NCBI GenBank assembly: GCA_964006375.1 | Contig: OZ023266.1 | Location: 159,963,292-160,027,291, forward strand | Source: Tillus elongatus | Lineage: Eukaryota; Arthropoda; Insecta; Coleoptera; Cleridae | Length of the DNA: 64,000 nucleotides | Direction of reading: 5' to 3' | Part shown: positions 1-10,915 of the stretch, in pieces | How the letters are laid out: every line of letters starts with the position of its first letter | How positions within the stretch are numbered: position 1 is the first letter of the stretch | Program-made: the position numbers and the translations under genes | Notes under the pieces: model-generated | Told to the model about the DNA's origin: nothing | Databases searched by the model: none | What the model saw: the letters and a program-made list of their open reading frames with translations, nothing else

Positions 1-148
1 TTTTTTCGAAAGAAAACACAAAATTTTCCGGGAAAACCTCGGCGGATTTTCTTGGCTAACGAACTTATCCAAGCGACTTGCGAAAGGAAGGTATGTGCCA
101 AATTTTATCAAAATCTGTTCATTATTTTTTAAGTTATAGGTGTGACAC

Positions 149-242
<94 letters not shown>

Positions 243-371
243 ATATAAAGTCTGAAACTGACCTGGGATTTGGGTTCCGGGGGTCCTAAATAGCGCTCAT
301 TTGAAGAAATTTTTTTCAAAATTCGAAAGTCGAGATCTCCTCATTAGTGAATTTTTTTAAGAAAATTCACT
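1..371 (-). mobile_element. H-family (HINE-like) element, 3' part cut by window edge
   Basis: Read on the minus strand, this starts at 371 with the family 5' terminus (TTAGTGAATTTT, a short A/T spacer and its inverted copy, then ATGAGGAGATC) and runs through the block with GCGCT and GACC motifs into a (TA)n core at about 152-238. It continues into a conserved flank ending in TTTTCTTTCGAAA at the window edge. There is no coding capacity. The same blocks in the same order recur more than 20 times in the window. Placement in the Helentron-derived class is inferred from end structure, not from a transposase. Confidence 0.75.
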
Positions 372-950
372 AAAAGTACTTCATTCTATAAAAGCTTTCT
401 GTCAATCCATTCGTTTTTAACCAACATCCAACATAGTTCAATAACCCCGGCTTTACTATAAGTATAGAGAACAGGGTAACAACTGACGTCTCGTTCGATT
501 CGTCCTCGCTTTACTATTCCACTAGAATTATTTATTGAGCCTTGGAAGAAAGTATACCACGCTATTATTTACCTTTTATATATAATTCATCACCCCCGCT
601 GTCATATCGACTTTGACGCTGAGGCCTAATGTCATACATTAACATTGTATCGATTATTATTTAACTACTGGAGTGACATGACGAATGAAATTATAATGGC
701 CAAATTACGCTTATGATCGTCAATTGGAATTTTTCATGTAATTTGGTAATTAAAAGTATAGGAAAATGGTAGGCCGTAGTTTGTTTTTGTGTGGGGAATG
801 TTGGCTGATAATAAGGCTCTAAATAGGTATGCAAACAATACTTTTTCTAAATAAGTTATGTGGAACTTATTTGAGGTACTAAGTACTTAGTTAATTTGTC
901 TATAATATTTTCTAACATACAGTCTGTTCCTTAACAACGTGGTACTATTT
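372..950. other. no gene seen
   Basis: AT-rich DNA with stops in all frames and no repeat family I recognise. It lies between an H element and the 3' end of a minus-strand LINE. Confidence 0.6.
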
Positions 951-954
951 TCTT

Positions 955-2985
955 TTAAATTTCAAGAACACACCACGAGGGCTTACAGCCTAAATACTAT
1001 CATACCGTGGGTGTTGACAAGGAGGAAAGAGGCAGCTTGTTAAATCTGGACTTGAAGGTTTGGAGGTTCGCAGGAGAAGGAAAAACATGTGCCGGCAAGG
1101 AATTCCACAACTTGGAAGTCCTCGGGACAAAACAGCGGGCAAACCAAGATGTTCCAAGTCTGGTAACCTACACAGTAAAAGGGTGCATACGCTCTGTTCC
1201 CCTGGTAGATCTGTTGGGGGCAGCAGGTGGGGGAACTATGGAGGAAAGCTCCTCTGAGCAGTAGCCGTGCAGATATCTATAAAAGAGAGAGAGGTCACCA
1301 ACGGCACGTCGGTGGGCAAGGGATGGCAGCCTTTGGGTGAGGGTAGGATCACCGATGAGACGTATAGCTCTCCTTCAATGGAGTCCAGGATAGCGAGTGT
1401 AGAAGCGGCAGCTGCACCCCAGATGTGGGAGCAGTATTCGAGGTTTGACCTTATTTGTGAAGTATATAAGGTATAGAGATTAGCTGGTGAAAAGTATTTG
1501 CGAGGAAACCTAATTTCTTAGCAGCCGCTTCTGCAATTGATGTGACATGTTGTTGCCAATTAAGATTTCGATCCACAGAAATGCCAACAAGAGAAAAGGA
1601 CTCATTACTTTGAATAACTTGGTTGTTCATCGTGATGGTTCTAGGGCTGGTGTATCTTTTATAAGAAAGAAAGCAAGACTGAGATTTGGTGGGGTTGAAT
1701 TGTACAAGATTTCTACTTCCCCAGTCTAATATTTTTTGAAGATTCACGGAGACAGAACCCTCCATGAGTCTGCGATCCTCATCTAATTGGGCTAAAGAGA
1801 CAGGCTTAGAATATTGTATATTTGAGTGGAGGGTGCTGTCGTCCGCGTAACTGTGAACTGGGTTGGATGTGCTAGAGAGGAGGTCATTGATGTGGAGAAG
1901 AAACAAAGTAGGGGCTAAAGCTGAACCTTGAGGAACTCCTGCATTAATTGGATACAGTTTAGAGGAATGGCCATCCACAACAACAGATATGCTCCTGTTG
2001 GAGAGGAAATTTGCTGTCCAGGTACAAAGTTTTGGTGGTAGGCCATAGGCCGGAAGTTTATTAAGCAGCGCTGCGTGCCAGACCTGGTCGAATGCTTTGG
2101 ATATGCCTAGAGCAACAATCTGGGATTCACCATGTTGTTCCATAGACTTGTTCCAAGAATGGGTGACAAAGAAAGGAGGTCGTGCATTAGACTGGGTTTT
2201 TCAAGAAATTTTAGTAATTCGTTGTTTATATACTTTTCCATCACTTTAGAGACGACTGAAAGGAGATAAATAGGCCTGTAGTTGCTAGGAAGCGCTTTGG
2301 ATCCTTTCTTGGGGATGGGTTGTACTCGAGCAGTTTTCCAGCTACTAGTGAATATGCCTTTATTGTAAGATATCTGAAACAGACGAGTCAGAACAGGAGC
2401 AAGTTCTGGTGCGCATTTTTTGAGAACAATTGCTGGGATCTCGTCAAGTCCAGAGGCTTTCCTGGTATTAAGAGAAGAGAGCATCTTTCGTACCTTTTTA
2501 GTTTTGAAAATGATATCCGTCATTTTATGCGCGACATTAGGGACTGTTGGTGGTTGAACATTTAGAGGTGGGTTGAGAGTATAATTGCCGGCGAACAACG
2601 AAGCAAAAAGTTCAGCCTTGCCCAGGGCGGTAGAAACAATTTCATCCTCTGAGACAAGAGGTGGGAACGTGCTTTTGCAGAAATTATTCCCAATAGATTT
2701 AGCAGGAGTCCAGAAGGGTTTGCCGCCGTTGGAGCTTAAGAGGACTTTGTTTTTGATGTGGTTATTAAACGAGTTTTTTGCCTCAGAAAGAATGCGGACA
2801 TAGCGGTTTCTTGCGTCGTTAAATCCTTGACGATTTTCTTGACTGGGATTGTGTAGAAGCGTTTTGTGAGCTTTGACCTTTTCAAGTCTGGCCTTGTCAC
2901 AGGATTTAGAGAACCAGGGCTTTTGAGTGGCTGAAGAGGTTTTCTGTGTACGTGGAATAAACAACTACATGCTAGCCTGGATGAT
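955..2985 (-). mobile_element. 5'-truncated non-LTR retrotransposon (LINE 1), CR1/L2/Jockey-like, decayed
   Basis: The minus strand encodes the linker and reverse transcriptase (RT) of a LINE in broken frames. The segment 2964-2107 (285 aa) opens with the endonuclease-RT linker (KPWFSKSCDKA), then RT blocks RKASGLDEIP and PKKGSKALPSNYRPI. The segment 2143-1451 (230 aa) carries ISKAFDQVWH, the VPQGSALAPTLFL block and the catalytic YADD (about 1838-1850). The remainder to about 1000 shows the usual LINE C-terminus (LEYCSHIWGAAAAS) after another frameshift. Around 2186 about a dozen residues, the block usually read as YGFR-GRS, are deleted together with a frameshift. The endonuclease is missing and the element stops at the microsatellite at 3008. 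Open frames on the plus strand here are shadows. The RT assignment is sure; the clade is not. Confidence 0.88.
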
Positions 2986-3007
2986 TTTGGTGACGTTTTG
3001 TGTACCT

Positions 3008-3154
<147 letters not shown>

Positions 3155-3335
3155 TCTTTGATGTAAGCCATTCGTTCAGTCGTTATTTTTCACTTTCCTG
3201 CAGTTTTATCGGAAAACTTGTAAGCAAAACCAAATCTAAAAAGTGATTTGGAATGCTCTTATAATGTCAGACAAAGTTTTCCTCATTTAATCAGTTTTGT
3301 AGCTCTAGCAAGTTGCTCATACACGCAGTCCTAAA

Positions 3336-3350
3336 CTTGCACATACTGTA
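3336..3350 (+). repeat. left target-site duplication of the HHR array
   Basis: CTTGCACATACTGTA, repeated exactly at 5359-5373 on the other side of the array. One or two edge bases could belong to the element, so the true duplication is 13-15 bp. Confidence 0.85.
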
Positions 3351-3540
3351 AGTGAGTGGTGAACGTGTCGCCACCTAGTTCGGAACCAAGTACTATGCTG
3401 TCACGCCCGCTCCAAATAACACAGAGTGTTAAAAATAGAGACAGTATACAGCTAACTAACAATTTAAAAAATTGCTAGCCCTAGCCCATTTCTACCCCAA
3501 TATAGGGACAAAGTATGTAAGACTGGATGCATTCTCGCAA

Positions 3541-3601
3541 CAATTAGAACCGTAGACCGGTTTCGCTCTTATTAGAGCTCTTCAGTACGGCATACTAATT
3601 G
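3541..3601 (-). ncRNA. type I hammerhead ribozyme, array unit 1
   Basis: On the minus strand: outer stem I CAATTAG/CTAATTG, inner stem I GCCGTA/TACGGT, core CTGAAGA, stem II GCTCT-AATA-AGAGC, GAA, stem III ACC/GGT and C17. Predicted cleavage lies between 3555 and 3554. All core residues are conserved. Confidence 0.9.
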
Positions 3602-3847
3602 TAGCAAAAATGCACCAAAAATAACACAACTATCGTAAAGCCAGTCTTAAAACACTAAGTGAGTGGTGAACGTGTCGCCACCTAGTTCGGAACCAAGTAC
3701 TATGCTGTCACGCCCGCTCCAAATAACACAGAGTGTTAAAAATAGAGACAGTATACAGCTAACTAACAATTTAAAAAATTGCTAGCCCTAGCCCATTTCT
3801 ACCCCAATATAGGGACAAAGTATGTAAGACTGGATGCATTCTCGCAA

Positions 3848-3908
3848 CAATTAGAACCGTAGACCGGTTTCGCTCTCTTTAGAGCTCTTCAGTACGGCAT
3901 ACTAATTG
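3848..3908 (-). ncRNA. type I hammerhead ribozyme, array unit 2
   Basis: Same fold as unit 1, with stem II loop AAAG. The core CTGAAGA...GAAA and the GTC cleavage triplet are intact. Predicted cleavage between 3862 and 3861. Confidence 0.9.
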
Positions 3909-4154
3909 TAGCAAAAATGCACCAAAAATAACACGGCTATCGTAAAGCCAGTTTTAAAACACTAAGTGAGTGGTGAACGTGTCGCCACCTAGTTCGGAAC
4001 CAAGTACTATGCTGTCACGCCCGCTCCAAATAACACAGAGTGTTAAAAATAGAGACAGTATACAGCTAACTAACAATTTAAAAAATTGCTAGCCCTAGCC
4101 CATTTCTACCCCAATATAGGGACAAAGTATGTAAGACTAGATGCATTCTCGCAA

Positions 4155-4215
4155 CAATTAGAACCGTAGACCGGTTTCGCTCTCATTAGAGCTCTTCAGT
4201 ACGGCATACTAATTG
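4155..4215 (-). ncRNA. type I hammerhead ribozyme, array unit 3
   Basis: Exactly 307 bp from the previous ribozyme, stem II loop AATG, core intact. Predicted cleavage between 4169 and 4168. Confidence 0.9.
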
Positions 4216-4461
4216 TAGCAAAAATGCACCAAAAATAACACGGCTATCGTAAAGCCAGTCTTAAAACACTAAGTGAGTGGTGAACGTGTCGCCACCTAGT
4301 TCGGAACCAAGTACTATGCTGTCACGCCCGCTCCAAATAACACAGAGTGTTAAAAATAGAGACAGTATACAGCTAACTAACAATTTAAAAAATTGCTAGC
4401 CCTAGCCCATTTCTACCCCAATATAGGGACAAAGTATGTAAGACTGGATGCATTCTCGCAA

Positions 4462-4522
4462 CAATTAGAACCGTAGACCGGTTTCGCTCTCATTAGAGCT
4501 CTTCAGTACGGCATACTAATTG
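4462..4522 (-). ncRNA. type I hammerhead ribozyme, array unit 4
   Basis: Identical in fold and core to unit 3. Predicted cleavage between 4476 and 4475. Confidence 0.9.
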
Positions 4523-4768
4523 TAGCAAAAATGCACCAAAAATAACACGGCTATCGTAAAGCCAGTCTTAAAACACTAAGTGAGTGGTGAACGTGTCGCC
4601 ACCTAGTTCGGAACCAAGTACTATGCTGTCACGCCCGCTCCAAATAACACAGAGTGTTAAAAATAGAGACAGTATACAGCTAACTAACAATTTAAAAAAT
4701 TGCTAGCCCTAGCCCATTTCTACCCCAATATAGGGACAAAGTATGTAAGACTGGATGCATTCTCGCAA

Positions 4769-4829
4769 CAATTAGAACCGTAGACCGGTTTCGCTCTCAT
4801 TAGAGCTCTTCAGTACGGCATACTAATTG
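4769..4829 (-). ncRNA. type I hammerhead ribozyme, array unit 5
   Basis: Last minus-strand ribozyme before the inversion junction at 4948/4949. Core intact. Predicted cleavage between 4783 and 4782. Confidence 0.9.
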
Positions 4830-4971
4830 TAGCAAAAATGCACCAAAAATAACACGGCTATCGTAAAGCCAGTCTTAAAACACTAAGTGAGTGGTGAACG
4901 TGTCGCCACCTAGTTCGGAACCAAGTACTATGCTGTCACGCCCGCTCCTTATTTTTGGTGCATTTTTGCTA

Positions 4972-5032
4972 CAATTAGTATGCCGTACTGAAGAGCTCTA
5001 ATGAGAGCGAAACCGGTCTACGGTTCTAATTG
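4972..5032 (+). ncRNA. type I hammerhead ribozyme, inverted arm, first copy
   Basis: Best copy for reading the fold on the plus strand. Outer stem I is 4972-4978 with 5026-5032. The internal loop is TAT (4979-4981) opposite T5025. Inner stem I is 4982-4987 with 5019-5024, including one G-T wobble. The core CTGAAGA is 4988-4994. Stem II is 4995-4999 with 5004-5008 and loop AATG. G12-A14 are 5009-5011. Stem III is ACC 5012-5014 with GGT 5015-5017, followed by C17 at 5018. Cleavage is expected between 5018 and 5019. Stem III has no loop nucleotides, so pairing between two ribozymes (double hammerhead) is the likely active form. Confidence 0.92.
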
Positions 5033-5278
5033 TTGCGAGAATGCATCCAGTCTTACATACTTTGTCCCTATATTGGGGTTGAAATGGGCTAGGGCTAGCA
5101 ATTTTTTAAATTGTTAGTTAGCTGTATACTGTCTCTATTTTTAACACTCTGTGTTATTTGGAGCGGGCGTGACAGCATAGTACTTGGTTCTGAACTAGGT
5201 GGCGACACGTTCACCACTCACTTAGTGTTTTAAGACTGGCTTTACGATAGCCGTGTTATTTTTGGTGCATTTTTGCTA

Positions 5279-5339
5279 CAATTAGTATGCCGTACTGAAG
5301 AGCTCTAATGAGAGCGAAACCGGTCTACGGTTCTAATTG
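5279..5339 (+). ncRNA. type I hammerhead ribozyme, inverted arm, second copy
   Basis: Exactly 307 bp after the previous copy and identical in all core positions. Predicted cleavage between 5325 and 5326. Confidence 0.92.
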
Positions 5340-5358
5340 TTGCGAGAATGCATCCAGT

Positions 5359-5373
5359 CTTGCACATACTGTA
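5359..5373 (+). repeat. right target-site duplication of the HHR array
   Basis: Exact copy of 3336-3350. Confidence 0.85.
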
Positions 5374-6014
5374 TATAGACACAACGTTATTATATTATAT
5401 AAGTAGATTATGGGCAAAATATGAGTTACAGTTATGAGTGATATCAACGGCATTCTGGAATGAAAAACTTCACAATTCCATTCACTCAAAGTTCTCTATC
5501 AGCTCTCTTAAGCTCGGCAGTTAGCAATTCCACATGAAGCTATATAGGAAATGACGTGTGATAGGAACAACTTATTCGCACACCTTGCACAAATGTCACC
5601 GCGTCAGAAATAGCGCCGCTTCTGTCAGCGGTATTCTGCCGATTCGGTCGAAATGGTTAGACAAGCGTTATAAAATCTACAGCCGAAAGTAACATTCACG
5701 ACTAGAAGACTGGTTCATTTGAAATGGCGGAATTATTTAAGACCGTAAATAATGGCCATGCGACCCAATAAACAGGAGTTCAAACTTGCTTACAATGCAG
5801 AAAAAAAAGACAAAGAAAAGTGGTGGCTTTCTGCATGTTAAAGCCATCTATGGAATTTTTTTAATTTGATTGTACAGGTGTCCCGAAAATAAATGTACAA
5901 CACTTGGCCACAGGCTCCTGGGTTCAAAATAGATGGATAGAAGCCAACTTACTTAGATGCAAAATTGCTTCGTTTAACCGGCAAAGGGTGTCAAAAAATT
6001 GAATTAATATGGGT
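5374..6014. other. no gene seen; possible transposon end near 5877
   Basis: No coding potential. The ACAGGTGTCCCGAAAATAAA motif near 5875-5894 resembles the ends of mariner-like elements whose relics occur elsewhere in the window, but no partner end was found. Confidence 0.4.
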
Positions 6015-6099
6015 TTTACCCTGAGTGAAGATTGGAACCTGAGCACTGATAACACACATTAGAATTTTTCATCCCCTGATGATGCTAAATGATATAATT

Positions 6100-6100
<1 letters not shown>
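6015..6100. mobile_element. short PLE-like remnant
   Basis: Shares TGAGTGAAGATTGGAA with 13252-13270, next to the PLE relic there, and holds CTGATGATGCTAA, the opening of the HHR-like motif at 32184. Too short to classify firmly. Confidence 0.35.
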
Positions 6101-6975
<875 letters not shown>

Positions 6976-7212
6976 TTCGTTATGTGCAAGTGAATGGAGA
7001 ACGTTTTGAACGCTTATTATAAGACAGAGACTTTTTATTAAGTTTATTTTTGAAATTTGAATTTCAGGGCAAACTGTTTAGTTTTAATATTCCGGTATTA
7101 GATTTGCACCCTGTATTGGAAACTTTAATATTATACCGTACATATGGAGTATTTCCGCATTCAGAAAAATGTGAAAAAATTTAGGGTTGCTATTAAAAAA
7201 AATTGATAAAAA

Positions 7213-8324
7213 CTCTGGACGCAGCAAGTGCGTTATGGTAGTGAATTTTCATTAAAATGTTTTTATTGCAAATATGTGTGTTTTCTTTTTAAGAAAGCAG
7301 GCATCAATTTTGGTTACCAGTATAACCTATATAGTAAAAGCAATGTGCCATGTTTCATAAAAATAACTTTATTGTGTGAAAATGTACCAAGATTTCCAAA
7401 AGTAGACTTAAAGTGTTCCCGAAAAACTCGTTTCTTGGTCAACCTTATAGGTTAATAGCAAATTGGGCTATTCAAATATGAAGCATTTGATCAAAATTCG
7501 CTACCATAACGCACTTTCTGCATCCAGAATTTCTTTTCTTACAAACATGCATTATATTTCGATGGAAAATGCAATAACATAAGGCGTGTTTGATTAAAAA
7601 AAAAAAGAAAATTTGTATCACCAATGACTTATGGGCCATCCTGTGATTGTAAAAATATTTTTTTAAGATGTAGCTCAAGACACCCTATAATTAATATATA
7701 CAAATTTTTTTCAAATCTTGTATAATAACGGATATATTGAGCTTAATTGATTTTTTACGAAAATTCGACAAAAATTATATACCATTAAACGATAAACTCT
7801 ATAGCTAAGGCTACTGCCAAGCATCAGGGAAAGCGTCTATTTCAAATGAATTTTCTGGAAACATTTTAGTAAAATGAAGGACATGACGGTTGAAACTAAG
7901 ACTTCAGTGTTTGTAGAACATCCTTCTTGAGACATTTGATTTCCATAGCCCGTATTAGTTTCAAGTTATTTGCCAAAATGTTGCCGATTTTGACGTTTTA
8001 TGTCGCAACTTTGACGTTTTGAGGAAAACCCCAATTTATTTTTTTTTAAATGCCTATAACTTTTTTGTCTTTTGACATACAGAGCTAAATTTTGGTAGGT
8101 AACTTACATATAAGGACATAAACCCGCGTACCAAATTTGGTTGCCCTTACTTTGTTAATTCGGGAGATATAAATTTTTTTCGAAAGAAAACACAAAATTT
8201 TCCGGGAAAACCTGGGCAGATTTTCCTGGCTAACGAACTTATCCAAGCCATTTGCAAAAGGAATTTATCCACCAAATTTAATCAAAATCGGCCCATTATT
8301 TTTTGAGTTATCGGTGTGATACAT

Positions 8325-8416
<92 letters not shown>

Positions 8417-8557
8417 TATATATATAAACATATAAAAATTCAAACTGACCCCGGATATGTGTTCTGGGGGGCCTAATTAGCGCTCATTTGAAGAAATTTT
8501 TTCAAAATTCAAAAGTCGAGATCTCCTCATTAGTGAATTTTTTAAAGAAAATTCACT
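7213..8557 (-). mobile_element. full-length H-family (HINE-like) element
   Basis: The 5' end at 8557 is TTAGTGAATTTT followed by the inverted ATTCACT. The 3' end at 7213 is the hairpin terminus, read on the plus strand as CTCTGGACGCAGCAAGTGCG, flanked by an A run (T run on the element strand). Order from the 5' end: GCGCT block, (TA)n 8323-8412, conserved A/T-rich core, an internal hairpin terminus in opposite orientation at about 7500-7537, and a 320-bp module to the true 3' end. There is no open frame of note. The poly-A stretch near 7598-7609 is the empty version of the site occupied by a nested copy at 25876-26730. Confidence 0.82.
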
Positions 8558-8704
8558 AAAATGGTGGGGGTAAAATGGTAAGAGATCAATTTTTTAACTA
8601 TGATTATAAGATAATGTTCGACATATTAAACTTCACGTGTCTCAGCGTTCTACACAAAAACTATTTTTTGCTGAATAATGAATTTTATTCCATAAGTTTG
8701 TTTC

Positions 8705-8774
<70 letters not shown>
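8558..8774. repeat. spacer with inverted mariner-like end and (TA)n
   Basis: About 120 bp of unassigned DNA ends in TTCCATAAGTTTGTTTCATA (near 8688-8707), the reverse of the motif at 24061. It runs straight into (TA)n at 8709-8774. Confidence 0.5.
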
Positions 8775-8778
<4 letters not shown>

Positions 8779-8876
8779 TCTCCCCATTAGTAGAAAAATT
8801 CGCTAAAAAGACATATTTGCTATTAAAAACATTTTTATGACACTGCACTACCATAACGCACTTGCTGCATCCAGAC
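8775..8876 (+). mobile_element. rearranged H-family scrap
   Basis: A minus-strand 5' terminus (about 8775-8805) is joined directly to a plus-strand 3' terminus ending CTGCATCCAGAC at 8876. Four T residues then separate it from the next element. Confidence 0.65.
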
Positions 8877-8880
8877 TTTT

Positions 8881-9011
8881 AGTGCATTTTCGTAGAAAAA
8901 ATTGACCAATGGGTAGATCCCGAATCCCCGAATTCAGAAAACATTTTTGAAAATGAGCGCGAACTGGGACCCCTAGAACCCATATCCGGGGTCAGTTTCA
9001 GTTTTTATATG

Positions 9012-9103
<92 letters not shown>

Positions 9104-9248
9104 AATATAATAATAATAATATAAAAATTAAGCCATACGCCTAAATTTAGATTTCTATGTTACAAGCAAAAAAAGTTATTATAGAATATATTGTGCCAGA
9201 TCATTTCTATGAAAATTCACTACCATAACGCACTTGCTGCGTCCAGGC
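8881..9248 (+). mobile_element. short complete H-family element (368 bp)
   Basis: Both ends are present: AGTGCATTTT with its inverted copy at the 5' side (8881), and ACTACCATAACGCACTTGCT plus GCGTCCAGGC at the 3' side (9248). A (TA)n core occupies 9014-9099. T runs flank both ends. This is the most compact intact copy and best defines the minimal element. Confidence 0.82.
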
Positions 9249-9346
<98 letters not shown>

Positions 9347-10447
9347 ACACCGATAACTCAAAAAAGAATGGGCCGATTTTGATTAAATTTGGTGAGTACC
9401 TTGCTTTTGCAAGTGGCTTGGATAAGGTCGTTAGCCAGGAAAATCGGCCTAGGTTTTCCCGCAAAATTTGGTGTTTTCTTTCTAAAAAAAATTATATCTC
9501 CGGAGATAACAAAGTAAGGACAACCAAATTTGGTACGCGACTTTATGCAATCATAGGTAAATCACGTACCAAAGATTAGCTCTGTAGGTCGAAAGGCAAA
9601 AAAGTTGTAGGTATTTAAAGAAAAATAAATTGGGATTTTCCTCAAAACGTCACAGTTGCGATTTAAAACGTCAAAATTGGCAACATTTACGCAAAGAACT
9701 TGCATCTAATACGAGCTATGGAATGAAAATGTCTCAAGAAGAATGTTTTACAAACCCTGAAGTCTTAGTTTCAACCGTCCCTGTCCTTCATTTTACTAAA
9801 AAAAAATTCCAGAATATTCATTTCAAATAGACCCTTCCTCTGATGCTTGGCAGTAGCCTAAGATATAGAGTTTATCGGTTAATGGTATATAATATTTGTC
9901 GAATTTTCGTAAAAAATCAATAAATTTCAATATATCCGTTATTATACAAGATATGAAAAAAAGTATACATTAATTATAGGGTGTCTTGAGCCACATTTAA
10001 AAAAAATATTTCTACAATCACAGGTCGTTGGTAATACAAATTTTCTTTTTTCTTCTAGTCGAACACGCCTGAAGTTATTGCATTTTTGCATTTTCCATCG
10101 AAATATAATGCATGTTTGTAAGAAAAGAAATTCTGGACACAGCAAGTGCGTTATGGTAGCGAATTTTGATCACATGCTTTATATTTAAATAGCTCAATTT
10201 GCTATTAACCTATTACGTCGACCAAGAAACGAGTTATTTCGGGAAAACTTTAAGTTTACTTTCGAAAATTTTTGTACATTTGCAAACAAAAAAGTTGTTT
10301 TGATGAAACATGGCAGATTGTTTTTACTATATATGTTATACTGGTAACCAAATATGATGCCTGCTTTCCTATAAAAAAAACACATATTTGCTATTAAAAA
10401 CATTTTAATGAAAATTCACTACCATAACGCACTTGCTGCGTCCAGAC
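9249..10447 (+). mobile_element. 5'-truncated H-family element
   Basis: Starts in a (TA)n tract (to 9333) and follows the family consensus to the 3' hairpin terminus at 10447. It contains the internal opposed hairpin terminus at about 10134-10165, so its last 310 bp form a module bounded by two inverted 35-bp ends. The 79-aa and 66-aa frames here match repeat sequence, not a protein. Confidence 0.78.
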
Positions 10448-10915
10448 TTTTTATTGTTGTCTGTTAGTTATTTTCTAATCAACACGGAAGGAACCGTACG
10501 AGCAGACATAGAAGCATATTGTAAGGACATCGACCAAAGTGGTTTCTAATACGCTTATTGATTATTTACATTAATGCAGTTCGACGTTCGCAAGGCGATT
10601 ATAAATTCCGATTAGACCTGGAGTTCTCCACACTGGTGCCGGTAGTGAATTAAGCACCCAGTGGGTAATTTCACCAACAATGCAGATGCACTTTACCTTA
10701 GTCTTAACGTAGATGTACTTTACGATAATTACTTCCAAGTAATCGAGTTAAAACCAGTACCAAGACGTTATATAAAATAACTGATTTTTGTATTAAATAT
10801 TAAAATGACATTGCACGTCAACTTATTCAGTTTTTACGTGGAATCATTACTGGTTTAAAAACACCTAGAAAACCCCCAAGCATAATAAATAATACCAGAA
10901 ACCCTATCTCCATTA
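10448..10915. other. no gene seen
   Basis: Unassigned AT-rich DNA. Its right end (ccctatctccattaaatatt) aligns with the left flank of the HHR element at 43242. Confidence 0.5.

Larger units (their letters stand above)
3351..5358 (-). mobile_element. retrozyme-like tandem array with a hammerhead ribozyme in each 307-bp unit
   Basis: AAGTGAGTGG recurs at 3350, 3657, 3964, 4271, 4578 and 4885, an exact 307-bp period with only scattered substitutions. After 64 bp of the sixth unit the array switches at 4948/4949 to the opposite orientation and runs about 410 bp (1.3 units). Each unit contains a 61-nt hammerhead fold: minus strand in the left arm, plus strand in the right. There is no open reading frame. 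A 15-bp direct repeat brackets the array, so it was inserted as a whole rather than grown in place as ordinary satellite. Short tandem units with one type I HHR and target-site duplications are the hallmark of metazoan retrozymes, non-autonomous elements whose RNA is thought to self-cleave, circularise and be reverse-transcribed by other elements. The inverted arm is not typical. Confidence 0.85.

Noticed and set aside
1007..1476. Plus-strand frames of 85 and 69 aa
   Set aside because: They are antisense shadows of the LINE 1 RT C-terminus on the minus strand.
3351..5358. Possible CRISPR array or plain satellite
   Set aside because: The units are contiguous 307-bp repeats without variable spacers, in a eukaryotic context, with target duplication and ribozyme folds.
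7228..7455. 75-aa frame repeated at 36817 and, on the other strand, at 10194 and 26861
   Set aside because: The repetition is due to the H-family 3' module. The frame is broken differently in each copy and the codons carry no known domain.
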